Shown here in pieces: positions 1-7,266 of a DNA stretch of 8,425 nt. The DNA is from DAIRET01 sp036795455 (GTDB taxonomy: Bacteria; Bacteroidota; Ignavibacteria; Ignavibacteriales; Ignavibacteriaceae). Numbering within the stretch: the first letter of the stretch is position 1; each line of letters starts with the position of its first letter. The position numbers and the translations under genes are program-made. Below the pieces are notes generated by a model that did not search any database, had not been told where the DNA came from, and saw only the letters and a list, made by a program, of their open reading frames with translations. The DNA lies in assembly GCA_036795455.1 (NCBI GenBank), contig DAIRET010000130.1:1-8425 (forward strand), read 5' to 3'.

Positions 1-1407
1 GCAATCCTTGCGCTTTTTATGATTTCAACTCTACCCTGGATTTTTCACTTCAGGGAATTTTCATTATTAATCCCAACGATAGAATCAATAACAATAACAG
101 TATTTTTCGGTTTAACACTTGTCTTTTTTACACGTAAATGCAGCAAGGAGATTAAACTGAGAGATAGTTATTTGATTGTATCTTTAACATGGATAATAAT
201 GGGAATTGTCGGGAGTCTTCCTTTTTATTTATCTGGTTCAATTCCTGTCTTTACAGACGCTTTATTTGAATCTGTTTCCGGTTTTACAACAACCGGTTCA
301 TCAATTTTGACGGACATAGAAGTAATACCGAAATCAATTCTTTATTGGCGCAGCTTAACCCACTGGATTGGCGGTATGGGAATAGTTGTACTTGCGATAG
401 CTATCTTACCGGCATTAAAAGTTGCGGGCTATCAATTATTTTCGATGGAAGCAAGCGGTATAATAGCTGACAAAATAAAACCGAGGACTGCCGATATCGC
501 AAAAAGATTGTGGGGAATCTACATTTTATTAACAGTTGTTGTTGTTGTATTACTTCTTTTAGGCGGTGTAAATTTGTATGAGAGTTTGTGCCATGCATTT
601 GGAACGGTTGCAACAGGAGGATTTTCAACTAAAAATAAAAGTGTCGGATTTTATTCTTCATACGTACAGTATGTTATTATGATTTTTATGCTGCTTTCTG
701 GTATAAATTTCACAATTCATTATTACCTTTTAAAAGGAGATTTTAAGAAAATTATGCTTAATTCCGAATTGAAAGCCTTTCTCGGAATCATATTTACCTT
801 CGGGTTTGTAATAACAGTCCTGCTTATCCTAAAAAATAATTTTAGCTTTGAGCAAGCATTCAGAGAATCTTTCTTTCAGGTTGTTTCAATTATAACTGCT
901 ACAGGTTTTGCTACTTCCAATTACCTTTTGTGGGATGACTCCGCTTGGAGTTTGATTTTTCTTTTAATGTTTGTCGGAGCTTGTATCGGTTCAACCGGAG
1001 GGGGAATAAAAGTAGCAAGACATGTAGTAGCTGCAAAAACGTTCATACGTCTTTTTAACAAAATTGTCCGCCCAAATCTTATAAAACCGGTTAAACTAAA
1101 TGGACAGATTATATCGGATGAAAACACTTTTTCGATTTTATCATTTATATTTATATACTTAGGTATTTTTGTAACCGGTTCATTAGCAATGTCATTTATG
1201 GGTTTGGACTTATCTACTTCGCTTAGTTCTGTAATAACAACAATGGGAGGGATTGGACCGGGATTGGGCAGTGTTGGTCCCGCAAGTAATTTTGCACACA
1301 TTCCGGTTACGGGGAAAGTACTTTTAACACTGATGATGATTTTAGGTAGATTGGAAATATTCACCCTGCTCGTTTTATTTACACCAGGTTTTTGGAGAAA
1401 TAATTAA
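1..1407 (+). CDS. trkH: TrkH/KtrB-family potassium uptake channel subunit (5' partial)
   Basis: Integral membrane, K+-conducting subunit of a Trk/Ktr uptake system, normally gated by a cytoplasmic TrkA/KtrA protein that is not in the window. Numbering from the ATG at 19 (462 residues), all four pore-loop filters of the superfamily are visible: GFTTTGSS near 88-95, ATGGFST 198-204, ITATGFATS 292-300 and TTMGGIGPG 407-415. Two further TrkH hallmarks are GSTGGGIKVAR at 324-334 and the C-terminal LGRLEIFTLLVLF at 442-454. The frame is open to base 1 (residues AILALF precede the ATG), the ATG at 19 has no Shine-Dalgarno sequence, and TrkH proteins usually have about 20 more hydrophobic residues here. 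I therefore treat the gene as entering from the left rather than starting at 19. The family assignment is near certain; ion preference (K+ versus Na+ coupling) cannot be read from the sequence. Confidence 0.95.
   Translation, partial: AILALFMISTLPWIFHFREFSLLIPTIESITITVFFGLTLVFFTRKCSKEIKLRDSYLIVSLTWIIMGIVGSLPFYLSGSIPVFTDALFESVSGFTTTGSSILTDIEVIPKSILYWRSLTHWIGGMGIVVLAIAILPALKVAGYQLFSMEASGIIADKIKPRTADIAKRLWGIYILLTVVVVVLLLLGGVNLYESLCHAFGTVATGGFSTKNKSVGFYSSYVQYVIMIFMLLSGINFTIHYYLLKGDFKKIMLNSELKAFLGIIFTFGFVITVLLILKNNFSFEQAFRESFFQVVSIITATGFATSNYLLWDDSAWSLIFLLMFVGACIGSTGGGIKVARHVVAAKTFIRLFNKIVRPNLIKPVKLNGQIISDENTFSILSFIFIYLGIFVTGSLAMSFMGLDLSTSLSSVITTMGGIGPGLGSVGPASNFAHIPVTGKVLLTLMMILGRLEIFTLLVLFTPGFWRNN
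1394..1397 (+). promoter_or_regulatory. Ribosome binding site for the TTG-started WG-repeat gene
   Basis: GGAG lies within the last codons of trkH, 10 nt before the TTG at 1408. It supports a TTG start and suggests translation coupled to trkH. Confidence 0.5.
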
Positions 1408-1953
1408 TTGAAAAAAGGTACTCTGTTCAAAACAATTCTTTTGTTATTACTTCTTATTAAACTGGCTTTGCCGCAAATAGAACAGTTATCTCAGGAGTAC
1501 AGTAACAATTATTGGTTCTTAATCCAATCGGAAGACGGAGATAGTTTTGCTTATATCAATTCAAATGGAGATACAGTGATCCCGTTCAACCGTTACCAAA
1601 TTTGTTATACTGACACATTCAAAACCGGTGCAATTGTATTTCAAGACAGCATAGGTTTAGTAGCAATTAATAAAAAGGGAAATGTATTGTTTCATGTTTT
1701 CACTATTGATAACGGTCCCGATTATCCATCTTATGGGCTGTTCAGGATTATTGAAAACGAACTGATTGGTTATTCCGACATGAATTTCAATGTTGTTATT
1801 AAACCGCAGTTCAAATGTGCTTTCCCATTTGAAAACGGCACAGCAAAAGTCAGTTTAGATTGTAACGAGATTACTGATGGGGAGTATAAAAAGTGGAATA
1901 GCGACTCATGGTTTTTTATCGATACAGCAGGAAATAAAATTGAGACAGAATAA
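1408..1953 (+). CDS. Secreted WG-repeat (KWG) protein, function unknown
   Basis: A 181-residue protein with an N-terminal signal sequence (MKKGTLFK followed by a Leu-rich core to about residue 20, then LPQ). There is no lipobox cysteine, so it is predicted to be periplasmic or secreted. The rest is made of degenerate WG repeats, the pattern being a Y/F-I-N/D-x-x-G strand followed by a V-I-x-P-x-F strand. Repeat 1 is about 48-78 (AYINSNGDTVIPF), repeat 2 about 83-114 (LVAINKKGNVLF), repeat 3 about 120-148 (NVVIKPQFKCAFPFENGTAKV) and repeat 4 is cut short at 169-181 (FFIDTAGNKI). The name-giving W-G pair is mostly lost. The start is TTG, placed directly after the trkH stop TAA (1405-1407), with a GGAG 10 nt upstream. 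Zero spacing implies co-transcription with trkH. WG repeats are thought to be binding or scaffold modules; no catalytic motif is seen. A link to K+ transport is only inferred from position. Confidence 0.8.
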   Translation: MKKGTLFKTILLLLLLIKLALPQIEQLSQEYSNNYWFLIQSEDGDSFAYINSNGDTVIPFNRYQICYTDTFKTGAIVFQDSIGLVAINKKGNVLFHVFTIDNGPDYPSYGLFRIIENELIGYSDMNFNVVIKPQFKCAFPFENGTAKVSLDCNEITDGEYKKWNSDSWFFIDTAGNKIETE

Positions 1954-1993
1954 CATCTGTACCAAATACATTGTTCTTTTAGATTTAACAGAA

Positions 1994-2020
1994 AAGGGAG
2001 ACAGCCCTCTTGTCTCCCTT
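1994..2020. terminator. Convergent hairpin terminator
   Basis: The perfect 10-bp inverted repeat AAGGGAGACA / TGTCTCCCTT has a 7-nt loop and sits between the stop of the WG-repeat gene (plus strand) and the stop of the cytochrome gene (minus strand). The stem is GC-rich next to its AT-rich surroundings. Read on the minus strand it runs into TTTTCTGTT, a weak U-tract; on the plus strand there is no real U-tract. It probably ends both transcripts and is better supported for the minus strand. Confidence 0.8.
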
Positions 2021-2035
2021 CTCAGATTGTGAGTG

Positions 2036-4102
2036 CTATTTCATCAACATCAACTTTTTAGTTGAGCTGTGTTTATCAGTTTGTAAATTGTAAAAATATA
2101 CACCGGACGGTAAGTTAAACCCGTTGAATTCAACTGTATAGCTTCCGGCATCCTTATAAGAATCCACCAATACTGCCACTTCTTTCCCCAATAAATCGTA
2201 AACCGCAAGTTTTACCTTTGTACCTGCCGGAACTGTGTAATTAATCCTTGTTGTAGGATTAAAAGGATTCGGATAATTTTGGGATAACGCAAATTCAATC
2301 GGCATTTCCGGAGTCTGTGTGTCAACGGAGAGTACACCGCCGAGAGCAATAATCGAAGAACGCAAAGCATTTACAGTATACATTGTATTGTGCATACCTT
2401 TGCTTCCTTCGTAATAGAAGAACCTGTAATTGAAATATGCTTTATTTATAGTAACATTATTTGAATCCCTTATTGCCTGCCATGATACCGAGTCCACTCC
2501 TGTCGGTGGCAAATAATATTTTAGCTTTTTAATTAAACCGTCAATTTCTTTCGGAATACTTTCAATCTGCCCGTTGTTATCGTAGTCTGCACGTGCAATA
2601 AAATCATCCCAGCTTGATTTTTGTCCGTGGCACGGAGTACATTTTGTAGTATGGTAATAGTTTGTTTCAGGGTTGAATAAAGCAAAAGTATGTCCTCCTA
2701 CTTTATCACGGTTAACTGTACCGGTATCCGTTGTAGCAACCATGTGGCAATCAACGCATCCATTCTGGAAAATCAAATTGTGTGGTGAACTCCCATATTC
2801 CGAACCGAATTCGGCTGCGCTTTTACCGAGGTAAACATCTGTTTGAACCGAATAATGTGGTCCCCAGTTTGCATTAGTAACCTGTGTAATTCCAAATACA
2901 TTTCCGTCTCTTCTTCCTTTATGGCAGTTCATACAAAGATGCCCGGAACCGTTTGCAGTATATTGAAATCCGCCGGCTAATGTATCCGAACCAGCAGGTG
3001 TATTTCTAATTGAACCGGGTTTATCATTACCATGAGGATCATGACATGTTGAACATCCTATATGTGATTGGCTTGCAGAAGTCATGCCTGTAGTATTTGT
3101 AACAACTCCTTTTGTAAAATTCACAAATCCTTTTCCATCATGGCAGCGGATACAATTTTGTAAATTGTTGTTTTGTGATGTTGCAGCTTGAGCAAATGAG
3201 TTTGACCAAACAGGTGCCGAGTGAAGAGTGTTTTCCCATTGTGCATATCGGTTATAACGCCATGGTTCGTCATGGCATTGTCCGCAAACACCGGATTCTT
3301 GAGAAATTGCAATTTTTTCCGTTGGTCCACCGAGTGCGTGTTCACCACCGGGACCATGACAGCTTTCACATCCTACATGTGCAAATTGTGCAAGCGAAGG
3401 ATACATCGTCTTTAGTGTATCCCATTTACCGGGACCAACAGGAAGAGCAAAAGTCCAACCGAGATTTGCAGCAACATCATCAAATCCGTTATTTAGTGCT
3501 GCTTCATTATGATCATAACCGACAGTATGACACTTGAAACAACTTTCGCGGTAATATGATGGATTACCATCAATCCCGTTTTTGAATTTGTTTGCATGAC
3601 CCGTTTGTTTCCATCTATCGTAAATATCAATAAACTTCGGGGTGTTACTATGACAGGTCATACAGTTCGGGTATGAAGCCTGAACACCGTCAAAATTCCC
3701 GGTACCCACATAATTGGCTGAGAAAAGACTTATTGTTGTATCATGTGATCCTGAGGCAGTTGAAATCGTTAATTTGACTTTATACTCACCTTTAATATCG
3801 GGACGGAAGAAAACTGAATTTTCGCTGAAACTTGTAAAGGATGAATTAGAACCGGCAGGTTTTACCGCAAACTCAAATGATGCTGAATTAATCGGTTCGG
3901 TATTGCCAATATTACGCGGGGATAAATATACAAAGGTTTCGTTGGCTACTACATGTAAACCGGATGAAACCGAATTTGTTGTCAACCCGCTTTTTGCAAG
4001 TTTTTCCGGGGTCATTGCCTCAATTACTATTTTAGCTTTTTGGGCAATCCCTGGGCTTAGTGCTAATATAAAAATTAAAAGAGTCTTGTAAATATGTTTC
4101 AT
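2036..4102 (-). CDS. T9SS-exported nine-heme c-type cytochrome (c554-like) with Ig/PKD-like domain
   Basis: A 688-residue multiheme cytochrome. In order: signal peptide MKHIYKTLLIFILALSPGIAQ (1-21); Ig/PKD-like beta domain, about 50-130 (FFRPDIKGEYKVKLTIS); heme region 147-492; linker domain with an EF-hand-like DYDNNGQIE and a KGMHN motif; T9SS sorting domain from about 604 to the end (LSQNYPNPFNPTT ... KKLMLMK). Nine CXXCH sites are present: CMTCH 147, CFKCH 188, CESCH 245, CGQCH 273, CIRCH 317, CSTCH 350, CMNCH 390, CVDCH 449, CTPCH 488. About a dozen other His residues could serve as distal ligands. The spacing of hemes 1-3 (YxxW..TGHA..F, CHTVGY, CESCHGPGGEH) resembles the cytochrome c554/c' family. 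The frame extends upstream to a TTG at 4153, but I chose the ATG at 4102 because it has an AGAAGG site 8 nt upstream and begins a clean signal peptide. Heme insertion would be periplasmic, then T9SS would export it. Surface electron transfer is inferred; substrate and redox partner are unknown. Confidence 0.9.
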   Translation of the reverse strand: MKHIYKTLLIFILALSPGIAQKAKIVIEAMTPEKLAKSGLTTNSVSSGLHVVANETFVYLSPRNIGNTEPINSASFEFAVKPAGSNSSFTSFSENSVFFRPDIKGEYKVKLTISTASGSHDTTISLFSANYVGTGNFDGVQASYPNCMTCHSNTPKFIDIYDRWKQTGHANKFKNGIDGNPSYYRESCFKCHTVGYDHNEAALNNGFDDVAANLGWTFALPVGPGKWDTLKTMYPSLAQFAHVGCESCHGPGGEHALGGPTEKIAISQESGVCGQCHDEPWRYNRYAQWENTLHSAPVWSNSFAQAATSQNNNLQNCIRCHDGKGFVNFTKGVVTNTTGMTSASQSHIGCSTCHDPHGNDKPGSIRNTPAGSDTLAGGFQYTANGSGHLCMNCHKGRRDGNVFGITQVTNANWGPHYSVQTDVYLGKSAAEFGSEYGSSPHNLIFQNGCVDCHMVATTDTGTVNRDKVGGHTFALFNPETNYYHTTKCTPCHGQKSSWDDFIARADYDNNGQIESIPKEIDGLIKKLKYYLPPTGVDSVSWQAIRDSNNVTINKAYFNYRFFYYEGSKGMHNTMYTVNALRSSIIALGGVLSVDTQTPEMPIEFALSQNYPNPFNPTTRINYTVPAGTKVKLAVYDLLGKEVAVLVDSYKDAGSYTVEFNGFNLPSGVYFYNLQTDKHSSTKKLMLMK

Positions 4103-4110
4103 ATAGAATG

Positions 4111-4116
4111 CCTTCT
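4111..4116 (-). promoter_or_regulatory. Ribosome binding site fixing the cytochrome start
   Basis: AGAAGG on the minus strand (CCTTCT on plus) ends 8 nt before the ATG at 4102. It decides in favour of this start over the in-frame TTG at 4153, which would add 17 residues ahead of the signal peptide. Confidence 0.7.
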
Positions 4117-4159
4117 GATTGTTCCATGATTTATTATTCAACAATTGTTCCAAAGGCGC

Positions 4160-4265
4160 AAAATATCAACATTTGCGTTTACTCAATTTTCAAGTCTTTC
4201 TACACACACACCCTCTTATAATGTAGAATTTCTTCTCATTTATGGGAATGGGATGTTGATATTTT
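4160..4265. repeat. 13-bp perfect inverted repeat flanking 80 bp, one copy reading into each divergent gene
   Basis: The arms are AAAATATCAACAT (4160-4172) and ATGTTGATATTTT (4253-4265), perfect complements. Read in the direction of each gene, the element ATGTTGATATTTT lies 57 nt upstream of the cytochrome ATG (minus strand) and 99 nt upstream of the YqaA-like ATG (plus strand). It could be a shared operator or a looping site, or chance in AT-rich DNA. No target-site duplication flanks it, so it does not look like a small mobile element. Confidence 0.5.
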
Positions 4266-4364
4266 CATCATACCAAAAGAACGGAGTTCTCTCCTTTTGC
4301 ACCCAATGGAAATGATGTTTAGAGAAATAATTTTCATATTTTACGATTCAAAAAAACAGGATTT

Positions 4365-4979
4365 ATGAAATTAGTTAAACAACTTTACAATTGGGTATTA
4401 AGCTGGGCGGAAACTCAATACGGACCCATCGCTTTATTTATATTGGCATTTGCAGAATCATCATTCTTTCCAATTCCCCCTGACGCATTATTGATTGCTC
4501 TTGTTTTAGGTTCAAAGACGAAAGCATTTAAGTTCGCTATGAATTGTACAATAGCTTCTGTACTAGGAGCTTTATTGGGATATGCAATAGGTCATTTTCT
4601 CTGGTGGTCTCCGAGCGGTGAGTTCACTTCAATTGCAATGTTTTTCTATAATAGTATTCCCGGTTTTACTGAAAAACTCTTCTTTGATGTTCAGGATATG
4701 TACAAACAGTACGATTTCTGGATAATATTTACTGCCGGTTTTACTCCTATTCCCTACAAGGTAATAACGATATCATCCGGTGCGTTTGACATTAATTTGG
4801 TCATGTTTCTTGTTGCTTCGGTAATCAGCCGGGGAGCAAGATTTTTCCTTGTAGCTGCACTGCTTTGGAAATATGGTGAGACAATAAAAGCTTTTATCGA
4901 TAAATATTTCGACTGGCTTGCCATCGCTTTTACAGTGCTGTTAGTAGGGGGATTCCTGGTTATTAAACTTGTCTTGTAA
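4365..4979 (+). CDS. YqaA/DedA-like (SNARE-associated, VTT-type) membrane protein
   Basis: A 204-residue multi-pass inner-membrane protein of the DedA/VTT superfamily, closest in style to the YqaA branch. Visible motifs: FAESSFFPIPPDALLIAL at 29-46, the re-entrant loop with conserved E31 and prolines; GALLGYAIG at 68-76; and GFTPIPYKVITISSGAF at 125-141, followed by SRGARFFLVA at 155-164 with two arginines. These are the acidic and basic residues that DedA-type carriers need. Further hydrophobic segments lie near 22-45, 60-80, 145-168 and 183-203. Some DedA relatives translocate undecaprenyl phosphate or other lipids; the role of the YqaA branch is not established, so no substrate is assigned. 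The start codon is ATG with an AGGA only 3 nt upstream, which is closer than ideal, but no other in-frame start fits the first loop better. The stop is 2 nt from that of the convergent permease gene. Confidence 0.85.
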   Translation: MKLVKQLYNWVLSWAETQYGPIALFILAFAESSFFPIPPDALLIALVLGSKTKAFKFAMNCTIASVLGALLGYAIGHFLWWSPSGEFTSIAMFFYNSIPGFTEKLFFDVQDMYKQYDFWIIFTAGFTPIPYKVITISSGAFDINLVMFLVASVISRGARFFLVAALLWKYGETIKAFIDKYFDWLAIAFTVLLVGGFLVIKLVL

Positions 4980-4981
4980 TA

Positions 4982-6112
4982 TTATTCCAAGCGCTTTCTG
5001 AATCTTAACGAACTTAGAGTTAGGATGATTATTCCAATGCCAAGCAAGGCAGCTGTATCCATCCATAGATATTCTATTCCGATTCCTTTAAGGATTACTC
5101 CTCTAATTATTGTTATAAAATACCGTAACGGAATTAGATAGCTTACGTACTGAATAACCTCGGGCATATTCTCAATTGGGAATGCAAATCCCGACAGGTA
5201 AACCATCGGCATAAGGATTGCGAAAATGGCAATCATCATCGCTTGCTGCTGCGTTTTCGATATTGTTGAAACAAACAGTCCGAGTCCTAAAGTTGAAAGG
5301 ATATAAAGAAATGAAGCAAAGAAAAGGAAAAATGAACTCCCTCTTACTTCGATTCCAAAAATCAGATTCATAGCGGTAATCACCATTACAACAGCTATAA
5401 ACCCGAGAATTACAAACGGAACAAGTTTCCCTATAATCAATTGAAATGGTTTTATCGGGGTTACGATCAACTGCTCCAGCGTTCCTATTTCTTTTTCCTT
5501 CACAATTGCCAATGAAGTTAAAATCAATGTAATCACACTGAGAAGCAAACCTACAATACCGGGCAGCATGAAGTTTCTTGTTTTTAATTCCGGGTTATAC
5601 CAAACCCGTATTTCGGGAGTAAGCATTCCTACTGAAGATGATTTTTGTCCATAACGCTCGCGGAAATCCAAAACTATTTCTTTCGAGAACTCCGATATGA
5701 TTTTTGCAACATAGCCTGATGCAATACCGGCAGTATTTCCATCGGAGCCGTTATATATTGCCTGAAGGGGAACTGTTTCTTTACGCTGAATCTTCTTTTC
5801 AAATTCTTTAGGGATTACAACGGCAACTATTGCCGAAGTATTATTTAGTTGTTCCGTTACTTCTTCATAGTTTTCAGCATACATATCAATAATAAAATAA
5901 CCGCTTCTTTTAAACCTTTCAATAAACCGGCGGCTTTCGTAGGATTTATCCATATCGTAAACCACAGTATGAACCGAGTTAACATCAAGTGTTGCCGCAT
6001 AGCCAAGAATCAGCAACTGTATTATCGGTGCGATTAAAACTATACCGAACATCTTAGGGTCTCTTCTAAACTGTTGAAACTCTTTTTTAATGATGTGTAA
6101 TATTGTTTTCAT
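4982..6112 (-). CDS. ABC-2 type permease, second of a tandem pair (YbhR/YhhJ-like)
   Basis: A 376-residue inner-membrane permease of the ABC-2 exporter class, full family length. Topology by eye: TM1 near 22-40, a large extracytoplasmic domain near 41-180, then about five more segments near 182-204, 229-252, 260-283, 290-313 and 350-368. Family landmarks: YDMDKSYESRRFIERF at 52-67, NGSDGNTA at 121-128, WYNPELKTRNFMLPG at 171-185, the cytoplasmic coupling segment EKEIGTLEQLIVTPI at 206-220, and LSGFAFPIENMP at 306-317. It is the last gene of the exporter operon, 17 nt after the sister permease, with its own ribosome binding site. It is clearly paralogous to that neighbour, and the two probably form a heterodimer on an ATPase dimer. 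The substrate is unknown; relatives export drugs or cations. Confidence 0.93.
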   Translation of the reverse strand: MKTILHIIKKEFQQFRRDPKMFGIVLIAPIIQLLILGYAATLDVNSVHTVVYDMDKSYESRRFIERFKRSGYFIIDMYAENYEEVTEQLNNTSAIVAVVIPKEFEKKIQRKETVPLQAIYNGSDGNTAGIASGYVAKIISEFSKEIVLDFRERYGQKSSSVGMLTPEIRVWYNPELKTRNFMLPGIVGLLLSVITLILTSLAIVKEKEIGTLEQLIVTPIKPFQLIIGKLVPFVILGFIAVVMVITAMNLIFGIEVRGSSFFLFFASFLYILSTLGLGLFVSTISKTQQQAMMIAIFAILMPMVYLSGFAFPIENMPEVIQYVSYLIPLRYFITIIRGVILKGIGIEYLWMDTAALLGIGIIILTLSSLRFRKRLE

Positions 6113-6122
6113 AAAATATTTA

Positions 6123-6126
6123 CCTC
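6123..6126 (-). promoter_or_regulatory. Ribosome binding site of the second permease
   Basis: GAGG on the minus strand, in the context TGAGGTA, lies 10 nt before the ATG at 6112 within the 17-nt gap between the two permease genes. It indicates separate initiation inside one transcript. Confidence 0.65.
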
Positions 6127-6129
6127 AGA

Positions 6130-7266
6130 CTAAGACGTCTTTCCTTTCCGGGAATTAATCAAATTTGCAAGTCCTAAAAATACAGTCGCAAATATTATCA
6201 AGTATATCACTTGCAGATAGAAAGCCTGCAACCCCACTCCTTTTAGTACAATCGCACGGAGTATTTCTATAAAAAACTTTGCTGGGGTTAAATTTGTAAA
6301 TATTTGTACTGCCCACGGCATGCTATCAATCGGGAAAATAAATCCTGATAATATAACCGATGGAAGAAGTGATGCCATAGTAGAAATATTGAAAGCCACC
6401 TGTTGAGAATCGGATATAACCGAAACAAGTATTCCCAGACTTGTAGATGCAAACAGAAATATTGATGTCGTAATAAATAATAACAAGTAACTCCCTTTTA
6501 CTTCAACATCGAATAGAATGTAACCAACTACGAGAATCACGATTGCATTGAAGAGTGCCAGTACTATGTACGGAGTTGTTTTCCCGATAATTAATTCTCC
6601 CGATTTTACAGGTGATACATCCACTTGCTCTATAGTCCCTCTTTCTTTTTCCCTTACAAGAGATAAGGAAACCGACACCGCCGATGTTACTATTAATATC
6701 ATAACTATCAAACCGGGGATTAAGAATTTTGTTGATTTCAGTTCCGGGTTAAACCAGAAAATAGGTTGATAATCTATCGGCGTGTAAAACTTCGAACCTG
6801 TTTTAGAGACTTTTATTAAAGTCAATTTGTTATTGTAACTGCTCGTAGCAGCAGTAACATAGTTTTGAATAAGATTGGCTGTATTCCCATCAACTCCATC
6901 AATTAGATACTGGATTTTAGCTTCTTTATTGGAATGAAACTCTCTTGACATGTTCTTAGGAATTACAATAACAAGCTGGGCATCTTTTTTATCGAGTATC
7001 TTCCTGATTTCAGTATCCGAATCAATAAATTTTGTAATATCAAAATACCCCGAACTATTCAATGCGTTAATAAAGTTGCGGCTTAATTCTGTGCGGTCGG
7101 AATCATAAACAGTAGTTTTAATATTCTTAACATCAAAGTTTACGGCATATCCGAATATGCCTAATAAAAATACAGGGAAGAAAAGAAGTATCAGCAGCAT
7201 TCTAATATCCCTGAATAGATGCTTAAACTCTTTTTTCGCAATTGCTTTGGTTCTTACAAAATTCAT
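6130..7266 (-). CDS. ABC-2 type permease, first of a tandem pair (YbhS-like)
   Basis: A 378-residue ABC-2 permease with the same plan as its downstream neighbour: TM1 near 22-42, an extracytoplasmic domain to about 180, then five membrane segments. Matching landmarks are YDSDRTELSRNFINAL at 54-69, SSGYFDIT 71-78, IDGVDGNTANLI 122-133, WFNPELKSTKFLIPG 171-185, REKERGTIEQVDVSPV 205-220 and LSGFIFPIDSMP 306-317. The near-identical spacing of these blocks in both permeases shows an old tandem duplication. Its ATG overlaps the stop of the ATPase gene by one base (TAATG), with AAGGA 9 nt upstream inside the ATPase gene, so translation is probably coupled. It should act with the adjacent ATPase and the TolC-type channel to export an unidentified compound. 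Confidence 0.93.
   Translation of the reverse strand: MNFVRTKAIAKKEFKHLFRDIRMLLILLFFPVFLLGIFGYAVNFDVKNIKTTVYDSDRTELSRNFINALNSSGYFDITKFIDSDTEIRKILDKKDAQLVIVIPKNMSREFHSNKEAKIQYLIDGVDGNTANLIQNYVTAATSSYNNKLTLIKVSKTGSKFYTPIDYQPIFWFNPELKSTKFLIPGLIVMILIVTSAVSVSLSLVREKERGTIEQVDVSPVKSGELIIGKTTPYIVLALFNAIVILVVGYILFDVEVKGSYLLLFITTSIFLFASTSLGILVSVISDSQQVAFNISTMASLLPSVILSGFIFPIDSMPWAVQIFTNLTPAKFFIEILRAIVLKGVGLQAFYLQVIYLIIFATVFLGLANLINSRKGKTS

Larger units (their letters stand above)
4103..4364. other. Divergent intergenic region, probable promoters of the cytochrome and YqaA-like genes
   Basis: No gene is visible in these 262 bases; both neighbours start away from it, so it should hold both promoters. 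It contains a 13-bp inverted repeat (4160-4172 and 4253-4265), a 7-bp inverted repeat TTCTACA/TGTAGAA (4198-4204 and 4222-4228), and a 9-bp direct repeat ATTGTTCCA (4118-4126 and 4144-4152, 26 bp apart). There is also a weak hairpin, CAAAAG/CTTTTG, at 4274-4299. A TATAAT occurs at 4217-4222 on the plus strand but has no convincing -35 partner. I cannot place either transcription start. Confidence 0.6.

Noticed and set aside
921..1364. 147-codon open frame on the minus strand inside trkH
   Set aside because: It lies entirely antisense to a well-supported TrkH gene, and its translation shows no recognisable domain.
3175..4091. Plus-strand open frames of 120, 64 and 125 codons inside the cytochrome gene
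   Set aside because: They are antisense to a gene with nine heme motifs in one frame, and their translations have no domain or clean start.
4103..4153. N-terminal extension of the cytochrome to a TTG at 4153
   Set aside because: It puts 17 polar residues ahead of the signal peptide, uses a TTG, and the ATG at 4102 has a good ribosome binding site.
4201..4210. Short CA-repeat run as a phase-variable tract
   Set aside because: It has only about four CA units, too few to suggest slippage-driven switching.
4217..4222. TATAAT as the -10 box of the YqaA-like gene
   Set aside because: No TTGACA-like hexamer lies 16-18 bp upstream, and it would leave a leader of over 130 nt; AT-rich chance match is likely.
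4160..4265. Miniature transposable element bounded by the 13-bp inverted repeats
   Set aside because: There is no target-site duplication next to the arms and no second copy in the window; a regulatory element fits as well or better.
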